DNA from: Salinicoccus hispanicus
Lineage (GTDB): Bacteria > Bacillota > Bacilli > Staphylococcales > Salinicoccaceae
Assembly: GCF_009831115.1 (NCBI RefSeq)
Contig: NZ_WUUK01000005.1
Span: 124,001 to 188,000 of the forward strand
DNA length: 64,000 bases
Direction: 5' to 3'
Part shown: positions 25,737-34,811 of the stretch, piece by piece
Numbering within the stretch: position 1 is the stretch's first letter
How the letters are laid out: each line of letters opens with the position of its first letter
Notes under the pieces: generated by a model
What the model saw: only the letters and a program-made list of their open reading frames with translations
Database searches by the model: none
What the model was told of the DNA's origin: nothing
Translations under genes and position numbers: made by a program

Positions 25737-25767
25737 ATAATAAACCCTCCTGTAACAGGAGGGTCAA
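25737..25767 (-). promoter_or_regulatory. MerR-type promoter and operator of the MFS gene
   Basis: On the minus strand -35 TTGACC (25767-25762), a 19-bp spacer and -10 TATTAT (25742-25737). The spacer region holds a perfect 21-bp dyad with arms ACCCTCCTGT and ACAGGAGGGT (25744-25764). The over-long spacer and central dyad are the hallmark of promoters activated by MerR-family twisting. The -35 box overlaps the merR stop codon. Confidence 0.85.
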
Positions 25768-26582
25768 CGTTTAATTGGAATTTGTATTTCCGTAAGATGA
25801 TTTTCTTTTGAATTGGAGATGTAATGGTCAATGATGGTACGTTCAATGGAATCGCCCGTTATCTGGAATCCGTTGTCATCGATATAGTCGAGCAGAATGT
25901 TGTAGTAGAAGTGAGAGTGCGTATGATCACCTCTGAAATATATATATGCATGTCTGCCTGCCGGTAAAGTCGTCGCCAGTGGACCTGAAACATCTTCTTC
26001 TTCAACCAGTATGAAAATCGAGTTGTACTCGTTGAAATTCTGCTGCTTCACTTTATCACACTCTATGGTGAGTCCTACACCACCAATATAAATTGAGGAG
26101 TGCCGATTCGCCAGATTCTCCAACTGTCTCAGTGACATTTCCAACTCTGGCTCTGAACTGATTTTCTCCATCAATCTGACAACTTTTCGCTCTTCCACCT
26201 CTTTGATGAATGGCGTGCCGAGCTCTGTTATTTTTTGAGCAGATTTGATATCCTCTATCCGATTTTTGAACCTGAGATTCACACGTTCCAGTTCTTCTAT
26301 TTTGATCTCTGTCAGCTCCTGCTGTTTCTCCAGCAGTTCCAGAAAGCCTTCAATGTCCCGATGATCCTGATGACTTTTGATCTCCTTCAAGCTAAAGCCG
26401 AGCTCTTTTAAATACTGGATGGTGTTAAGCTGTTCAAACTGGTCGGTTGTGTAATATCTGTATCCACTTTCCGATTCGACGTAATCCGGTTTCAATACAC
26501 CCACCTTGTCGTAATAGTGGAGCGTTTTTATTGTTGTATTATGTAGTTTGGCCATTTCTCCAATCGAAAACTTGTTTTTCAC
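25764..26582 (-). CDS. MerR family activator with GyrI-like drug-binding domain (BmrR type)
   Basis: 272 residues. An N-terminal MerR helix-turn-helix (FSIGEMAKLHNTTIKTLHYY then DKVGVLKP) is followed by a long dimerisation helix (about residues 75-115) and a C-terminal effector-binding domain (AYIYFRGDHTHSHFYYNILL). BmrR-type proteins bind lipophilic cations and activate the adjacent pump. The gene ends exactly where the 19-bp-spacer promoter of the MFS gene begins. Confidence 0.9.
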   Translation of the reverse strand: MKNKFSIGEMAKLHNTTIKTLHYYDKVGVLKPDYVESESGYRYYTTDQFEQLNTIQYLKELGFSLKEIKSHQDHRDIEGFLELLEKQQELTEIKIEELERVNLRFKNRIEDIKSAQKITELGTPFIKEVEERKVVRLMEKISSEPELEMSLRQLENLANRHSSIYIGGVGLTIECDKVKQQNFNEYNSIFILVEEEDVSGPLATTLPAGRHAYIYFRGDHTHSHFYYNILLDYIDDNGFQITGDSIERTIIDHYISNSKENHLTEIQIPIKR

Positions 26583-26963
26583 TTTGCCCCTCCTCTTCTC
26601 TAATTGCTTTTTATCTTATTATTAATTTCTTCTACTTACTACATATTTGCAACATCATTCTAATGAATGGCGGTGTTCCTACGTCAACGAATAACAACAG
26701 AATATCAAAATAGTGTTTGGAAATGGACATCATCTTCAACGATTTCTTATCCATTCCGATTAAGGCTAAATGATCACTCCGTAATCTGTGTTATACCTTC
26801 ATACCATGTATATCTTTCGGGGTTATAGCCTTACACTATATCCAACCATGAATTATCAGTATTATTTTACACCATGCGTATCATGGTAGACTTGCCTTAA
26901 CCAAAAAAGATTAGGTTAATAAAAGTTCCAAACCTTCTCTTTAAATTCAAGGAGGCAATTCAT
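26583..26963. other. gene-less region between merR and the homocysteine methyltransferase
   Basis: About 380 bp between divergent genes. It holds a short palindrome, ACCATG/CATGGT around 26872-26888, and an AT-rich tract before AAGGAGG. No T-box or S-box fold was recognised, though a Met-related control would be expected for the gene downstream. Confidence 0.3.
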
Positions 26964-28013
26964 ATGAAGCGTAGTTTGGAAGAAAGATTGAAAGATGGCC
27001 CGGTGATCGCAGGTGAAGGGTACCTGTTTGAATTGGAACGGAGAGGCTATTTGCAGGCGGGGTCTTTTGTACCAGAAGTTGCATTGGATAATCCGGAAGC
27101 ACTCAAACAGACGTACCGTGATTTTATGAATGCTGGCTCCGATGTGGTTCTGGCTTTTACCTACAACGCCCACAGGGAGAAGATGAGAATCATAGGTAAG
27201 GAAGAGCTATTGGAACCTTTGAATCGGAACGCTATCCGGTTGGCAAAAGAAGTGGCAAAGGAGCATCCCGTAGAAGAAGCATTGGTCGCGGGCAATATTT
27301 CCAATACAAATCTCTTTGATCATGAAAATCCTGAATCAAAGGAACAGGTCAGAAATATGTTCGCTGAAATGGTCCAATGGTGCAAGGAAGAAGAAGTGGA
27401 TTACATCAACGGAGAAACATTCTATTATCATGAAGAAGCAGTCATTGCTCTGGAAGAGATTTTGAAGCAGGATATGCCGGCTGTCATCACGCTGGGACTC
27501 ATGGGAGAAAACATATTAAGAGATGGCTTTACCGTTGAAGAGTCGTGTAGAATACTCTCTGAGAAAGGTGCACTGGTGGTGGGTATGAACTGCTTCCGTG
27601 GGCCAGACACCATGCAGCCCTATCTTGAAAAGATACGTGAAGCGGTGGATGGATACGTCGGTGGACTGCCTATTCCCTACCGCACGACAGATGCACATCC
27701 GACTTTCTTCAATCTCCCGGATGGTGGATGCAGTTGCCACTTGCCTCTTGAGACAACCTTCCCGACTTCACTGGACCCACTCTATCATAACCGCTACGAG
27801 CTCGCCGAGTGGGCAAAGAAGGCGCACGCTATTGGAGTGAACTATATCGGATTATGCTGTGGTGCCTCACCCGCTATGCTCCGGTCTGTTGCGGAGGCTG
27901 TCGGTGTAGAAGCAGTCAACTCAAAGTATTCTCCTGACATGGAGAAACACTTCCTGTTTGGTAAAGACGAAACACTGCAGAAACATAATCTGGACTACCG
28001 TACAAAAGCCTAA
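26964..28013 (+). CDS. homocysteine S-methyltransferase family protein
   Basis: 349 residues of the BHMT/MmuM/MetH-N family. The barrel starts GPVIAGEGYLFELERRGYL. The zinc ligands are the Cys in VVGMNCFRGP and the pair in IGLCCGASPAML. Such enzymes transfer a methyl group from betaine, S-methylmethionine or a related donor to homocysteine. AAGGAGG precedes ATG. The gene stands alone. A frameshifted remnant of a second copy lies at 31288-31490 beyond the copper genes. In salt-tolerant bacteria a betaine donor is plausible but not shown. Confidence 0.88.
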   Translation: MKRSLEERLKDGPVIAGEGYLFELERRGYLQAGSFVPEVALDNPEALKQTYRDFMNAGSDVVLAFTYNAHREKMRIIGKEELLEPLNRNAIRLAKEVAKEHPVEEALVAGNISNTNLFDHENPESKEQVRNMFAEMVQWCKEEEVDYINGETFYYHEEAVIALEEILKQDMPAVITLGLMGENILRDGFTVEESCRILSEKGALVVGMNCFRGPDTMQPYLEKIREAVDGYVGGLPIPYRTTDAHPTFFNLPDGGCSCHLPLETTFPTSLDPLYHNRYELAEWAKKAHAIGVNYIGLCCGASPAMLRSVAEAVGVEAVNSKYSPDMEKHFLFGKDETLQKHNLDYRTKA

Positions 28014-28076
28014 GTAGCAGCATTCTTCTATTCATCACTTGCGGCGAATTGGATTTTAATATATATAATGATCAAT

Positions 28077-28117
28077 AAAGGAGCCCATTCATTTCTGGAT
28101 GGACTCCTTTATCTTTC
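28077..28117. terminator. terminator between methyltransferase and copB
   Basis: AAAGGAGCCCAT (28077-28088) pairs with ATGGACTCCTTT (28099-28110) apart from one central position, then ATCTTTC. Confidence 0.7.
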
Positions 28118-28145
28118 ATGCACATAGTATAAAAATCACTCTATC

Positions 28146-30206
28146 TTAATCCATTTCAAATCGATGCAGCAATTGTGCATTGAGGGCTACGATGATGGTA
28201 CTTAAACTCATCAGTATCGCACCCACAGCCGGGCTGAGTACAATGCCCCAAGGCGCCAGAACCCCTGCAGCCAATGGGATGGCAAAAATATTATAGCCGG
28301 TTGCCCATATCAGGTTTTGGACCAGTTTATTATAGGTTCGTTTGGAAAGACTGAATATGGCCAGTATATCTTTAGGATTGCTGTCTACAAGAACGATGTC
28401 TGCGCTATCCATAGCGATATCCGTCCCTGCTCCGACTGCAATGCCAACATCCGCTTGTGACAACGCCGGTGCATCATTAATTCCATCACCTGTCATTGCT
28501 ACAACTAGACCACGCTTTTGAATTTCTTTCACTTTCTCTGCCTTCTGATCCGGCAAAACTTCTGCATATACTTCATCAATACCAATTTGTTCTGCAACGT
28601 AGTTCGCCACTTTCCGGTTGTCTCCAGTAAGCATGATGGCTTTGATATTTCGCTTGTGCAATTGTTCAACCGTCTGTTTGGAGCTCTCTTTGATTTTATC
28701 TGCCAATGCGATGGCACCTGCCAGCGCTTCATCAATGATCAGGAATACAACCGTCTTTCCCTGTTCGGACCATTTGTTGAAGTTCTGATCTTCAAAGGGG
28801 ATATCCTGTCTACTGATATATCCGGGACTTACAACTTTGATATTCCTGTTATCGATTGTCCCTTCAATTCCCACACCAGTAATAGAATTGAAATTTGTCA
28901 TTTCATACAGTTTCAGTTTTCTTTCCCCTGCTTCATTGAGTATTCCCGTAGCAATGGGATGCTCAGAGTCATTCTCCACTGTAGCAGCATAGCTTAGTAT
29001 CTTATTTTCGTCCATATCACTGAACGTTTGCACGTCTGTTACTCCAAATCTACCTTCAGTCAACGTACCCGTCTTATCGAAAATCACTGCATCGATATTA
29101 CGCGCCCGTTCAAACTGAGGACGTCTGCGGATCAACAGGCCATGCTTTGCTGATAAAGCAGTAGAAACAGAAATAACCAGAGGTGCTGCGAGACCCAAAG
29201 CATGCGGGCAGGTGATAACCATGACGGTCACCGTTCTCTGTATCGCCATATCCACAGTGGCCCCGATGCTTATCCAAACAACAAAGGTGATAATACCGGC
29301 AGCCAGAGCGATATAAAACAGCCATTTGGCCGCCTGATTTGTGATGTCCTGCGTTTTGGATTTGGTCTTCTGGGATTCTTTGACCATTTCGATGACCTGA
29401 TTCAAGTAGGACTCATCCATCAATTTTTCTACTTCTATTGTAAGTGAGCCTTCCCTGTTGATTGATCCACCGATCACCTCATCATCAACAGACTTGGTTA
29501 CCGGAACGGACTCGCCTGTCAGCATGGATTCATCGATTTGCGATTTCCCTTTAACAATCTTTCCATCCAATGGCATCTTTTCTCCCGGTCTGACCAGGAG
29601 CAGATCCCCTGCTTTGATATCATCAACCTGCACTTCTTCCGTTTCGCCATTCTCAGTAATGCGGCTTGCCGTGCTTGGCATCAGGGATGCAAGTGACTCC
29701 AGGGCTTTGGATGCTTTATTGATGGACCGCATTTCAATCCAGTGCCCCAGAAGCATAATCAGTACCAGGGTTGCCAATTCCCAGAAAAGCTGCTCCCCGT
29801 TGAACCCGAATACGACAGCCATGCTATAGAAGAATGCGATGGAGATGGCCATGGCAATCAGTGTCATCATCCCGGGTTCTCTGTTTTTCAGTTCATCGAA
29901 AGCACCCTTTAGGAAAGGCCAGCCACCATAGAAATAAACAAATGTGGACAGGCCAGCGAGAATATAAATGTTCCCTGTAAAGCGCCAATCGACTCCCATG
30001 AAATTCTGGATCATCGGTGACAGGAGCAGGATGGGAATGGTGAATATCAGAACAATAAGAAACTTATTCCGGAATTCTGTCACCATATGCCCGTGATGAT
30101 CATGTGCACCGTGCCCATGATTATCGTGATCATGTGCCTCATCATGAGACCCATTGTGACTTTCGTGCTCATGATAGGCCGTCTCTTCCTGACTATGATG
30201 ATTCAT
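28146..30206 (-). CDS. copB: CopB-type copper-translocating P-type ATPase
   Basis: 686 residues. The N-terminus is His-rich ([20 protein letters not shown] and more). The transmembrane metal site is CPH ([13 protein letters not shown]), the IB-2/CopB signature. The phosphorylation motif is [12 protein letters not shown], and TGES and [10 protein letters not shown] are present. No N-terminal CxxC metal-binding domain is seen, as usual for CopB. It exports copper or silver ions. It is preceded by a 27-bp perfect CsoR/CstR-type palindrome and, beyond it, a CueP-like lipoprotein on the same strand, together forming a copper resistance block. Confidence 0.92.
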   Translation of the reverse strand: MNHHSQEETAYHEHESHNGSHDEAHDHDNHGHGAHDHHGHMVTEFRNKFLIVLIFTIPILLLSPMIQNFMGVDWRFTGNIYILAGLSTFVYFYGGWPFLKGAFDELKNREPGMMTLIAMAISIAFFYSMAVVFGFNGEQLFWELATLVLIMLLGHWIEMRSINKASKALESLASLMPSTASRITENGETEEVQVDDIKAGDLLLVRPGEKMPLDGKIVKGKSQIDESMLTGESVPVTKSVDDEVIGGSINREGSLTIEVEKLMDESYLNQVIEMVKESQKTKSKTQDITNQAAKWLFYIALAAGIITFVVWISIGATVDMAIQRTVTVMVITCPHALGLAAPLVISVSTALSAKHGLLIRRRPQFERARNIDAVIFDKTGTLTEGRFGVTDVQTFSDMDENKILSYAATVENDSEHPIATGILNEAGERKLKLYEMTNFNSITGVGIEGTIDNRNIKVVSPGYISRQDIPFEDQNFNKWSEQGKTVVFLIIDEALAGAIALADKIKESSKQTVEQLHKRNIKAIMLTGDNRKVANYVAEQIGIDEVYAEVLPDQKAEKVKEIQKRGLVVAMTGDGINDAPALSQADVGIAVGAGTDIAMDSADIVLVDSNPKDILAIFSLSKRTYNKLVQNLIWATGYNIFAIPLAAGVLAPWGIVLSPAVGAILMSLSTIIVALNAQLLHRFEMD

Positions 30207-30236
30207 TCTATCACTCCCTAATATTTTGTCTTAATT

Positions 30237-30263
30237 TCATTATACCCCTTAGGGGTATAATGA
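30237..30263 (-). promoter_or_regulatory. CsoR/CstR-type operator at the copB promoter
   Basis: A 27-bp perfect palindrome: arm TCATTATACCCC (30237-30248), centre TTA, arm GGGGTATAATGA (30252-30263). It includes the minus-strand -10 box TATAAT (30244-30239). The core ATACCCCTTAGGGGTAT matches CsoR-family operators and closely resembles the three CstR sites near 9 kb. Confidence 0.85.
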
Positions 30264-30325
30264 AACAAGTAAACGATTTCCAAAATCGAATTTTATAAAG
30301 GGATTTATTCAGCTGGTATACAAAC

Positions 30326-30363
30326 ATAAAAATCCCCGAACACTTTGGAAGTGTTCAGAGATT
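30326..30363 (-). terminator. terminator of the CueP-like gene
   Basis: AATCTCTGAACACTT and AAGTGTTCGGGGATT on the minus strand (30363-30349 with 30345-30331), followed by a T-run. It separates the lipoprotein transcript from copB. Confidence 0.8.
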
Positions 30364-30377
30364 CAAGTCGGAAATAA

Positions 30378-30884
30378 CTACTTCAGCTGCAAGTCAGTCA
30401 AACAAGTACTATCTCCATCAAAAGTGGAGAAAGCATACTCGGTATGTTTATCTTGATAACTGATTTCTACTGTATATTTTTTATCTCTGGGCAACCAGAG
30501 ATCCATAAAGCCATTTTCAAGGGTTGTTACTGTCTCATCAATATGTACCTTCCCTTGTTCGTCTGTAATTTTCACATCCACCTTTTCATTTGCCACCTCA
30601 CCCTGACACCCGGTCAGATTATGGAATTCACATGGATGCGTATATGTAAGGTAAGGCGCTATCGATACAAAAAATTCATCTTCAGGAAGATCATGGACCT
30701 CCTCTTCTCCACCATTCCGAACAACAATATTCTTATCATTTATTGAAGCCGACTCTACGATATTACTGGCACTCAGCTGTGATACGAATTCTTTGACATT
30801 TATTTCATTTGAAGCTGAATCGTTGCCACATCCTGTTAGAATAACCATTAAACCTACTAAAGCTGGCATTAAATACTTTTTCAT
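30378..30884 (-). CDS. CueP-like copper-binding lipoprotein
   Basis: 168 residues. The signal peptide ends in lipobox LTGC (Cys19). The mature part carries HPCEFHNLTGCQGE (Cys85, His88, Cys93) and a distal Cys near 161 (STCLTDL). These three cysteines in this spacing match the CueP family of periplasmic copper-binding proteins of Salmonella and relatives. Here it would be anchored on the outer face of the membrane and sequester or pass on copper next to CopB. It has its own terminator, so it is probably transcribed separately. Confidence 0.8.
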   Translation of the reverse strand: MKKYLMPALVGLMVILTGCGNDSASNEINVKEFVSQLSASNIVESASINDKNIVVRNGGEEEVHDLPEDEFFVSIAPYLTYTHPCEFHNLTGCQGEVANEKVDVKITDEQGKVHIDETVTTLENGFMDLWLPRDKKYTVEISYQDKHTEYAFSTFDGDSTCLTDLQLK

Positions 30885-31287
30885 TTGAATCCCTCCTTCC
30901 GCTCAATTATATCAAGCCTACTCAAATACGTTTCTCGGAACTGTAACAATTATGTGAATTACAAGCAAAGATATGAAAAGACAATAGATATCCACCTTCT
31001 TATCTTCTTGTAGTGATAAGGCTAATTTAATTTTTTTTTATATATAATAATTTCAAGACCAGACTAAAGTCTTTCAGTTGAAACTTTCATTTCCATTACA
31101 ATGCATTTTTCATTTCTATATCTACAAAAAGATTCTTTAATAATCATCAAGGAAAGAATCGATTCATAACATCGAAATAAAGAAGATTATCATTCAATAT
31201 CATAATCACGCCATCAACCTTCGTAATTACGATTGAGTATTTCAACATCATCGTATACAAGAAAAAGCGAGCATCGAATCGTTTACG
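30885..31287. other. AT-rich gene-less region
   Basis: About 400 bp upstream of the CueP-like gene with no supported ORF. A loose inverted repeat near 31184-31206 recalls a Fur site but is too degenerate to call. The region leads into a methyltransferase remnant. Confidence 0.3.
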
Positions 31288-31490
31288 TGGACCAGAACCA
31301 TTGAGCCATATCCTGTTAATATACAAGAAAAGATGAATGGCTATGTAGGTGGACTTCCAACCCCCTCCCAGATTACAGGAGAATATTTGACTTTTTCTGA
31401 TCTGTCTATCGGCGGAAATTGTAAACGTACTTTTCCAACTGGGTTGGCTCCTCTATCATAATCGCTAGGAGCCCGGTGAATTGACAAAGA
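31288..31490 (+). pseudogene. remnant of a second homocysteine methyltransferase gene
   Basis: The frame reads IEPYPVNIQEKMNGYVGGLP, then TFSDLSIGGNCKRTFPTG, against MQPYLEKIREAVDGYVGGLP and the following stretch in the intact gene at 26964-28013. After a one-base shift the DNA again matches the intact gene (CTCTATCATAATCGCTA against CTCTATCATAACCGCTA). Frameshift, in-frame stop and missing zinc-site cysteines show it is dead. Confidence 0.82.
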
Positions 31491-31597
31491 CCAAGATTAC
31501 GGAAACACAATCTGAACGATTGTACATCAGCTTAAGTTTCATCTACAGTTTTCCAACACCGTTAATAACTGATATAAAAAAATCAGAGTGACGATAG

Positions 31598-31640
31598 ACT
31601 ATATAGACGGTGTGCTCAATGAGCACACCGTCTATATAGT
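31598..31640. terminator. long perfect hairpin, terminator-like
   Basis: A 21-base perfect inverted repeat at 31598-31618 and 31620-31640 (core GACGGTGTGCTC). It lies just downstream of the minus-strand SDR gene. Confidence 0.75.
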
Positions 31641-31695
31641 TCTGTATTTATTATTCGCTTTATAATCTTACTGGATTTACTAACACATGACCACT

Positions 31696-32439
31696 TTACA
31701 TCTGTTGTATCAAACCGCCGTCTGCGACGAACTCTGTGCCTGTAGAGTAGCTCGACTCATCAGAAGCCAGATACAATACGAGATTGGAAATCTCTTGCGG
31801 CTCGGCCATACGTTTAAGAGGAATCTTCTGTTCCAATTCTTTTACCATTTCTCGTACATCTTCCTGCTCTGTCATTGGTGTGCGTATTGTACCTGGATGC
31901 ACAGAATTGACCCTGATACCATGGGGAGCAAATTCTACTGCAGCAGCTTTTGTCAGTCCTCTGACTGCGAATTTGGATGCAATGTAAGCACTGGTATTCG
32001 CACTGCCCACCATGCCAGAAATAGAAGATATATTAACAATCGATCCGTTATCGGCTTTTTTCATCGATGACAAGACATGTTTCATACCTAGGAAAACACC
32101 ATCCTGGTTAATCATACTTGTCTTGCGAAAATCTTCCAACGATGTATCTTCAATTGATTTGGATACGACAATACCAGCATTATTGACGAGTATATTAATC
32201 GGTCCGAATTTATTCTCTGTTTCTTCGATCAACTTCGTCCAGTTACTTTCATCGGTGACATCGAGTTCAATGAATACTGCTTGGTCTCCAAGTTCGTCTG
32301 CCGTCTTTTTCCCATCCGAAGCGCCTAAATCTGCGATGACAACTTTAGCACCCTCATCAACGAAGAGCTTTGCATGCACCTTACCCATGCCGCCAGCTCC
32401 CCCTGTGATCACTGCAACCTTACCCTCTAATCTTGCCAT
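31696..32439 (-). CDS. short-chain dehydrogenase/reductase (glucose-1-dehydrogenase-like)
   Basis: 247 residues, classical SDR. It has the NAD(P) motif TGGAGGMGKVHA, NNAG at VLVNNAGIVVS, catalytic Ser in SSISGMVG and Tyr-x3-Lys in AYIASKFAV, plus the C-terminal GTEFVADGGL. It appears monocistronic with a long hairpin behind it. Substrate unknown. Confidence 0.88.
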   Translation of the reverse strand: MARLEGKVAVITGGAGGMGKVHAKLFVDEGAKVVIADLGASDGKKTADELGDQAVFIELDVTDESNWTKLIEETENKFGPINILVNNAGIVVSKSIEDTSLEDFRKTSMINQDGVFLGMKHVLSSMKKADNGSIVNISSISGMVGSANTSAYIASKFAVRGLTKAAAVEFAPHGIRVNSVHPGTIRTPMTEQEDVREMVKELEQKIPLKRMAEPQEISNLVLYLASDESSYSTGTEFVADGGLIQQM

Positions 32440-32682
32440 TTACAAAAACCCCTTTTATAGTAAAATGTATATCTAATTCCAATTTCAGTATATCGGACAT
32501 CTATTTAACATTCAATGTAAGCGCCTTCAAATTTAGAACTTACTGACATTTTTAAAGTGTAAAGTCGGTTTTAACTCTAGGTAATATGCCAAAGGCTTTT
32601 TATTTTTTCTTACGGGAGACTCATGTAGTATATGTCAAATTATATAGAATAATGAAGAGGACCATGTGTTGAACTTTAACAC

Positions 32683-33300
32683 TTATAATTCAGGTAGAAA
32701 TGTATTCATAGCATCAGCCAGCTCGTTTTCCATTCTGTTTTTAGAAGACCTTAATTCTTTAATAATATTCTCATAGTCTTCTTCATTGCGATTTTGACTT
32801 AATTTATACGCTGCCTGGACTTCATCGACTTTAACTCTGAAGCCGACGATACCTTTAACTTGCTGACGGGTAGTTTCAGATAAATTATCCCATGTTGCGC
32901 CCTTTTCGCGATGACCTTCATAACTGTTCAACAGGCTTGTTAAATCTTCAATCAATTCTTCTTCGCTTAGAATCTCACTGGTGCCATATATGTGTACACT
33001 TTGGTAATTCCAGGTAGGAACATTTTCTTCTTTATACCACGTTGATGATACATAGCCATGTGGCCCTTGAAACATGACTAGAGCATTTTGCTTATCATCC
33101 ATCGTTTTCCATTGCTGATTCCCTTTTGCAAAATGACCGGAAACATATAAATCGCCTTCTGTTTCCTGAATATTGACAGGCACATGTGTTGCAATGGGTT
33201 TAACCCCGTCATATGAGACAATTGCTGCAAATGAGTTTTCTCGGATGAAGCTTTTGATCTCATTGAAATCATTTACTTGGTAATATTTTGGAATGTACAT
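32683..33300 (-). CDS. paiB: PaiB-like FMN-binding negative regulator
   Basis: 205 residues starting MYIPKYYQVNDFNEIKSFIR, with the flavin-binding split-barrel segment PIATHVPV and ATWDNLSE near the C-terminus. This is the PaiB (FMN-binding negative transcriptional regulator) family, first described with PaiA in Bacillus for repression of protease and sporulation genes. It is 14 bp downstream of the PaiA-like acetyltransferase in a marR-paiA-paiB operon. Confidence 0.87.
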   Translation of the reverse strand: MYIPKYYQVNDFNEIKSFIRENSFAAIVSYDGVKPIATHVPVNIQETEGDLYVSGHFAKGNQQWKTMDDKQNALVMFQGPHGYVSSTWYKEENVPTWNYQSVHIYGTSEILSEEELIEDLTSLLNSYEGHREKGATWDNLSETTRQQVKGIVGFRVKVDEVQAAYKLSQNRNEEDYENIIKELRSSKNRMENELADAMNTFLPEL

Positions 33301-33314
33301 ATTAACTCCTCTCT

Positions 33315-33827
33315 TCAGCCCTTTAAAGATTTACTCATAATGATATCAATCTGACGATCGTCACCCATATAAAAAGCGTGTTCATCTATTTGCTGAAATC
33401 CTAATTTCTCATAGAAACGAATTGCATTAGCATTCTTCTCCCACACACCCAGCCATAATTTATTCCGGTTCATCTCTTGAGCAAGATCCAGCACTTGATT
33501 GAACAGCTGCTTTCCCAATCCATGCTTTTGAAATCTACTTAATACATAGATACGTTCTATTTCCAGACTCTTACCTTTCATCTCTTCTGTCTGGGCATCT
33601 TCAACATTAACTTTTAAATACCCTGCCAAATTGTTCTGATAGTAAATGAAATAGAAATATGAATGCGGATTTTCCAATTCCTTGAGTATTTTTTCCGATG
33701 TAAATGCCGTACTTAAATAGGCATCAATATTTTCTTTTTTATTTTGTGGTCTAAAGGTTTCATCAAATGTGACGTAGCTTATTTCCTTTAATTCAGATAG
33801 ATCTTCAATTGTACATTGTCTGATCAT
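33315..33827 (-). CDS. paiA: PaiA-like GNAT acetyltransferase
   Basis: 170 residues with a GNAT fold: acetyl-CoA loop LSRFQKHGLGKQLFNQ and AIRFYEKLGFQQIDEHAFYM. The N-terminus MIRQCTIEDLSELKEISYVT followed by FDETFRPQN and the FYMGDD segment match PaiA, an acetyltransferase of spermidine and other polyamines. The start overlaps the marR stop by one base. Polyamine detoxification is the family role; it is not tested here. Confidence 0.85.
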   Translation of the reverse strand: MIRQCTIEDLSELKEISYVTFDETFRPQNKKENIDAYLSTAFTSEKILKELENPHSYFYFIYYQNNLAGYLKVNVEDAQTEEMKGKSLEIERIYVLSRFQKHGLGKQLFNQVLDLAQEMNRNKLWLGVWEKNANAIRFYEKLGFQQIDEHAFYMGDDRQIDIIMSKSLKG

Positions 33828-34294
33828 TATTTATTCCCCTTTTTAATACTCTCTTTTATATCCTTTTTCACACGTAGCCAGTCGTGTGAAACATTGTCTT
33901 TAACTCTTTCTAATAAACCTATTAAGACATCAATTTCATCTTCGGTTAATCCTTGTAGAGCCACAGCATTGGAATGTTCATTTTCGCGAATTATAAATGG
34001 ATAGATTGCTTCTCCTCTTTCGGTTGGAAACAGCAACTTGTTTTTTTGATTATTTGAATCTGTTTTTTTGGTTATTAACCCATTCTTCTCTAGATTTTTA
34101 ATAGCTCGCGCAGTAGTTGTTCTATCAATTTTTAAAATCTCCGCCAATTTCTCTTGAATAATTCCAGGGTTTTCACAAATTCTTACGAGATAGACAAACT
34201 GACCTTTTGCCAGATCAAGTTCTTTGAACTCTATGTTGCTGATCGAATCGAGTGCTCTGGATATAATGCCAATATCCCTTAATATATCCTTCAT
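33827..34294 (-). CDS. MarR family regulator of the pai operon
   Basis: 155 residues with a winged-helix core (IIQEKLAEILKIDRTTTARA then IKNLEKNGLITKK). AAAGGAGGAGCT supports ATG at 34294, not the longer frame. It is first in the operon and its stop overlaps the paiA start. A 14-bp dyad GTTGCAAATGCAAC (34309-34322), just before the ribosome site, suggests autorepression. No redox cysteine is seen, so the ligand may be a small molecule such as a polyamine. Confidence 0.85.
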   Translation of the reverse strand: MKDILRDIGIISRALDSISNIEFKELDLAKGQFVYLVRICENPGIIQEKLAEILKIDRTTTARAIKNLEKNGLITKKTDSNNQKNKLLFPTERGEAIYPFIIRENEHSNAVALQGLTEDEIDVLIGLLERVKDNVSHDWLRVKKDIKESIKKGNK

Positions 34295-34308
34295 AGCTCC
34301 TCCTTTTT

Positions 34309-34360
34309 GTTGCAAATGCAACATATTTATAAGCCTACTATATCATATTTTGTTGCATTT
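34309..34360 (-). promoter_or_regulatory. operator of the marR-paiA-paiB operon
   Basis: Perfect dyad GTTGCAAATGCAAC at 34309-34322, with a repeated half TGTTGCATTT at 34351-34360. The pair brackets the AT-rich promoter region (TATAGT, TATAAA on the minus strand), a layout that suits a dimeric MarR repressor. Confidence 0.55.
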
Positions 34361-34434
34361 ACTATAAAAAATATTTCCAATTCTCTCATTTTTGATAATT
34401 ATAGTTGGTAAAGTTGGAAGACACTTCTCTGGAA

Positions 34435-34581
34435 TCATAAATCCCCTCTTAGAAGAATTACGAACAGCTTAATATGTTGGATATCCGCGAATACCGTACC
34501 AAAGATTTCCCTGATTTTCTGAGCTTCCTCTTCAAACATATCGATCCATTCTTCTCTATAGTCTTGAACCTCAACTTTCAT
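34435..34581 (-). pseudogene. GrpB family protein, N-terminal fragment
   Basis: The frame from ATG 34581 reads MKVEVQDYREEWIDMFEEEA, then QKIREIFGTVFADIQHI, the start of GrpB/UPF0157 nucleotidyltransferase-like proteins. The invariant continuation (GSTSVPG) is replaced by an unrelated tail KLFVILLRGDL and a stop at 48 residues. A deletion has removed the catalytic part. An AGAAGTGAG ribosome site remains. Confidence 0.78.
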
Positions 34582-34811
34582 GAAAACTCACTTCTTTGCT
34601 CGTTTTATTGTATCAATATCTTTGCACTCTATCCTTTATTCATTCAGGAAAACGCTTACTTTTAAAAATGCTCAAATCCCCTGGGCCGCAAGGATTCCAG
34701 GCTGAATTATCTTTCTATTAGGACTATGAGTAAATGAGTTGAAATTTGTTACCATCCCCTTTATTATGAATCAGCGGCATTAATAAACGATTCACAAGGA
34801 GGGTTATTGAA
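34582..34811. other. gene-less region before the YitT gene
   Basis: It holds the original 5' flank of the GrpB fragment and the YitT promoter zone. A cre-like AGGAAAACGCTTACT lies near 34639 but deviates from consensus at one fixed base. Nothing else was recognised. Confidence 0.25.

Noticed and set aside
31184-31206. Fur-box-like inverted repeat
   Set aside because: Too many mismatches to the 7-1-7 consensus, and not near a gene start; the closest downstream sequence is a pseudogene.
34639-34653. cre-like sequence before yitT
   Set aside because: One fixed base of the CcpA consensus is wrong and it lies about 170 bp from the gene start, unlike the exact site at 42739.
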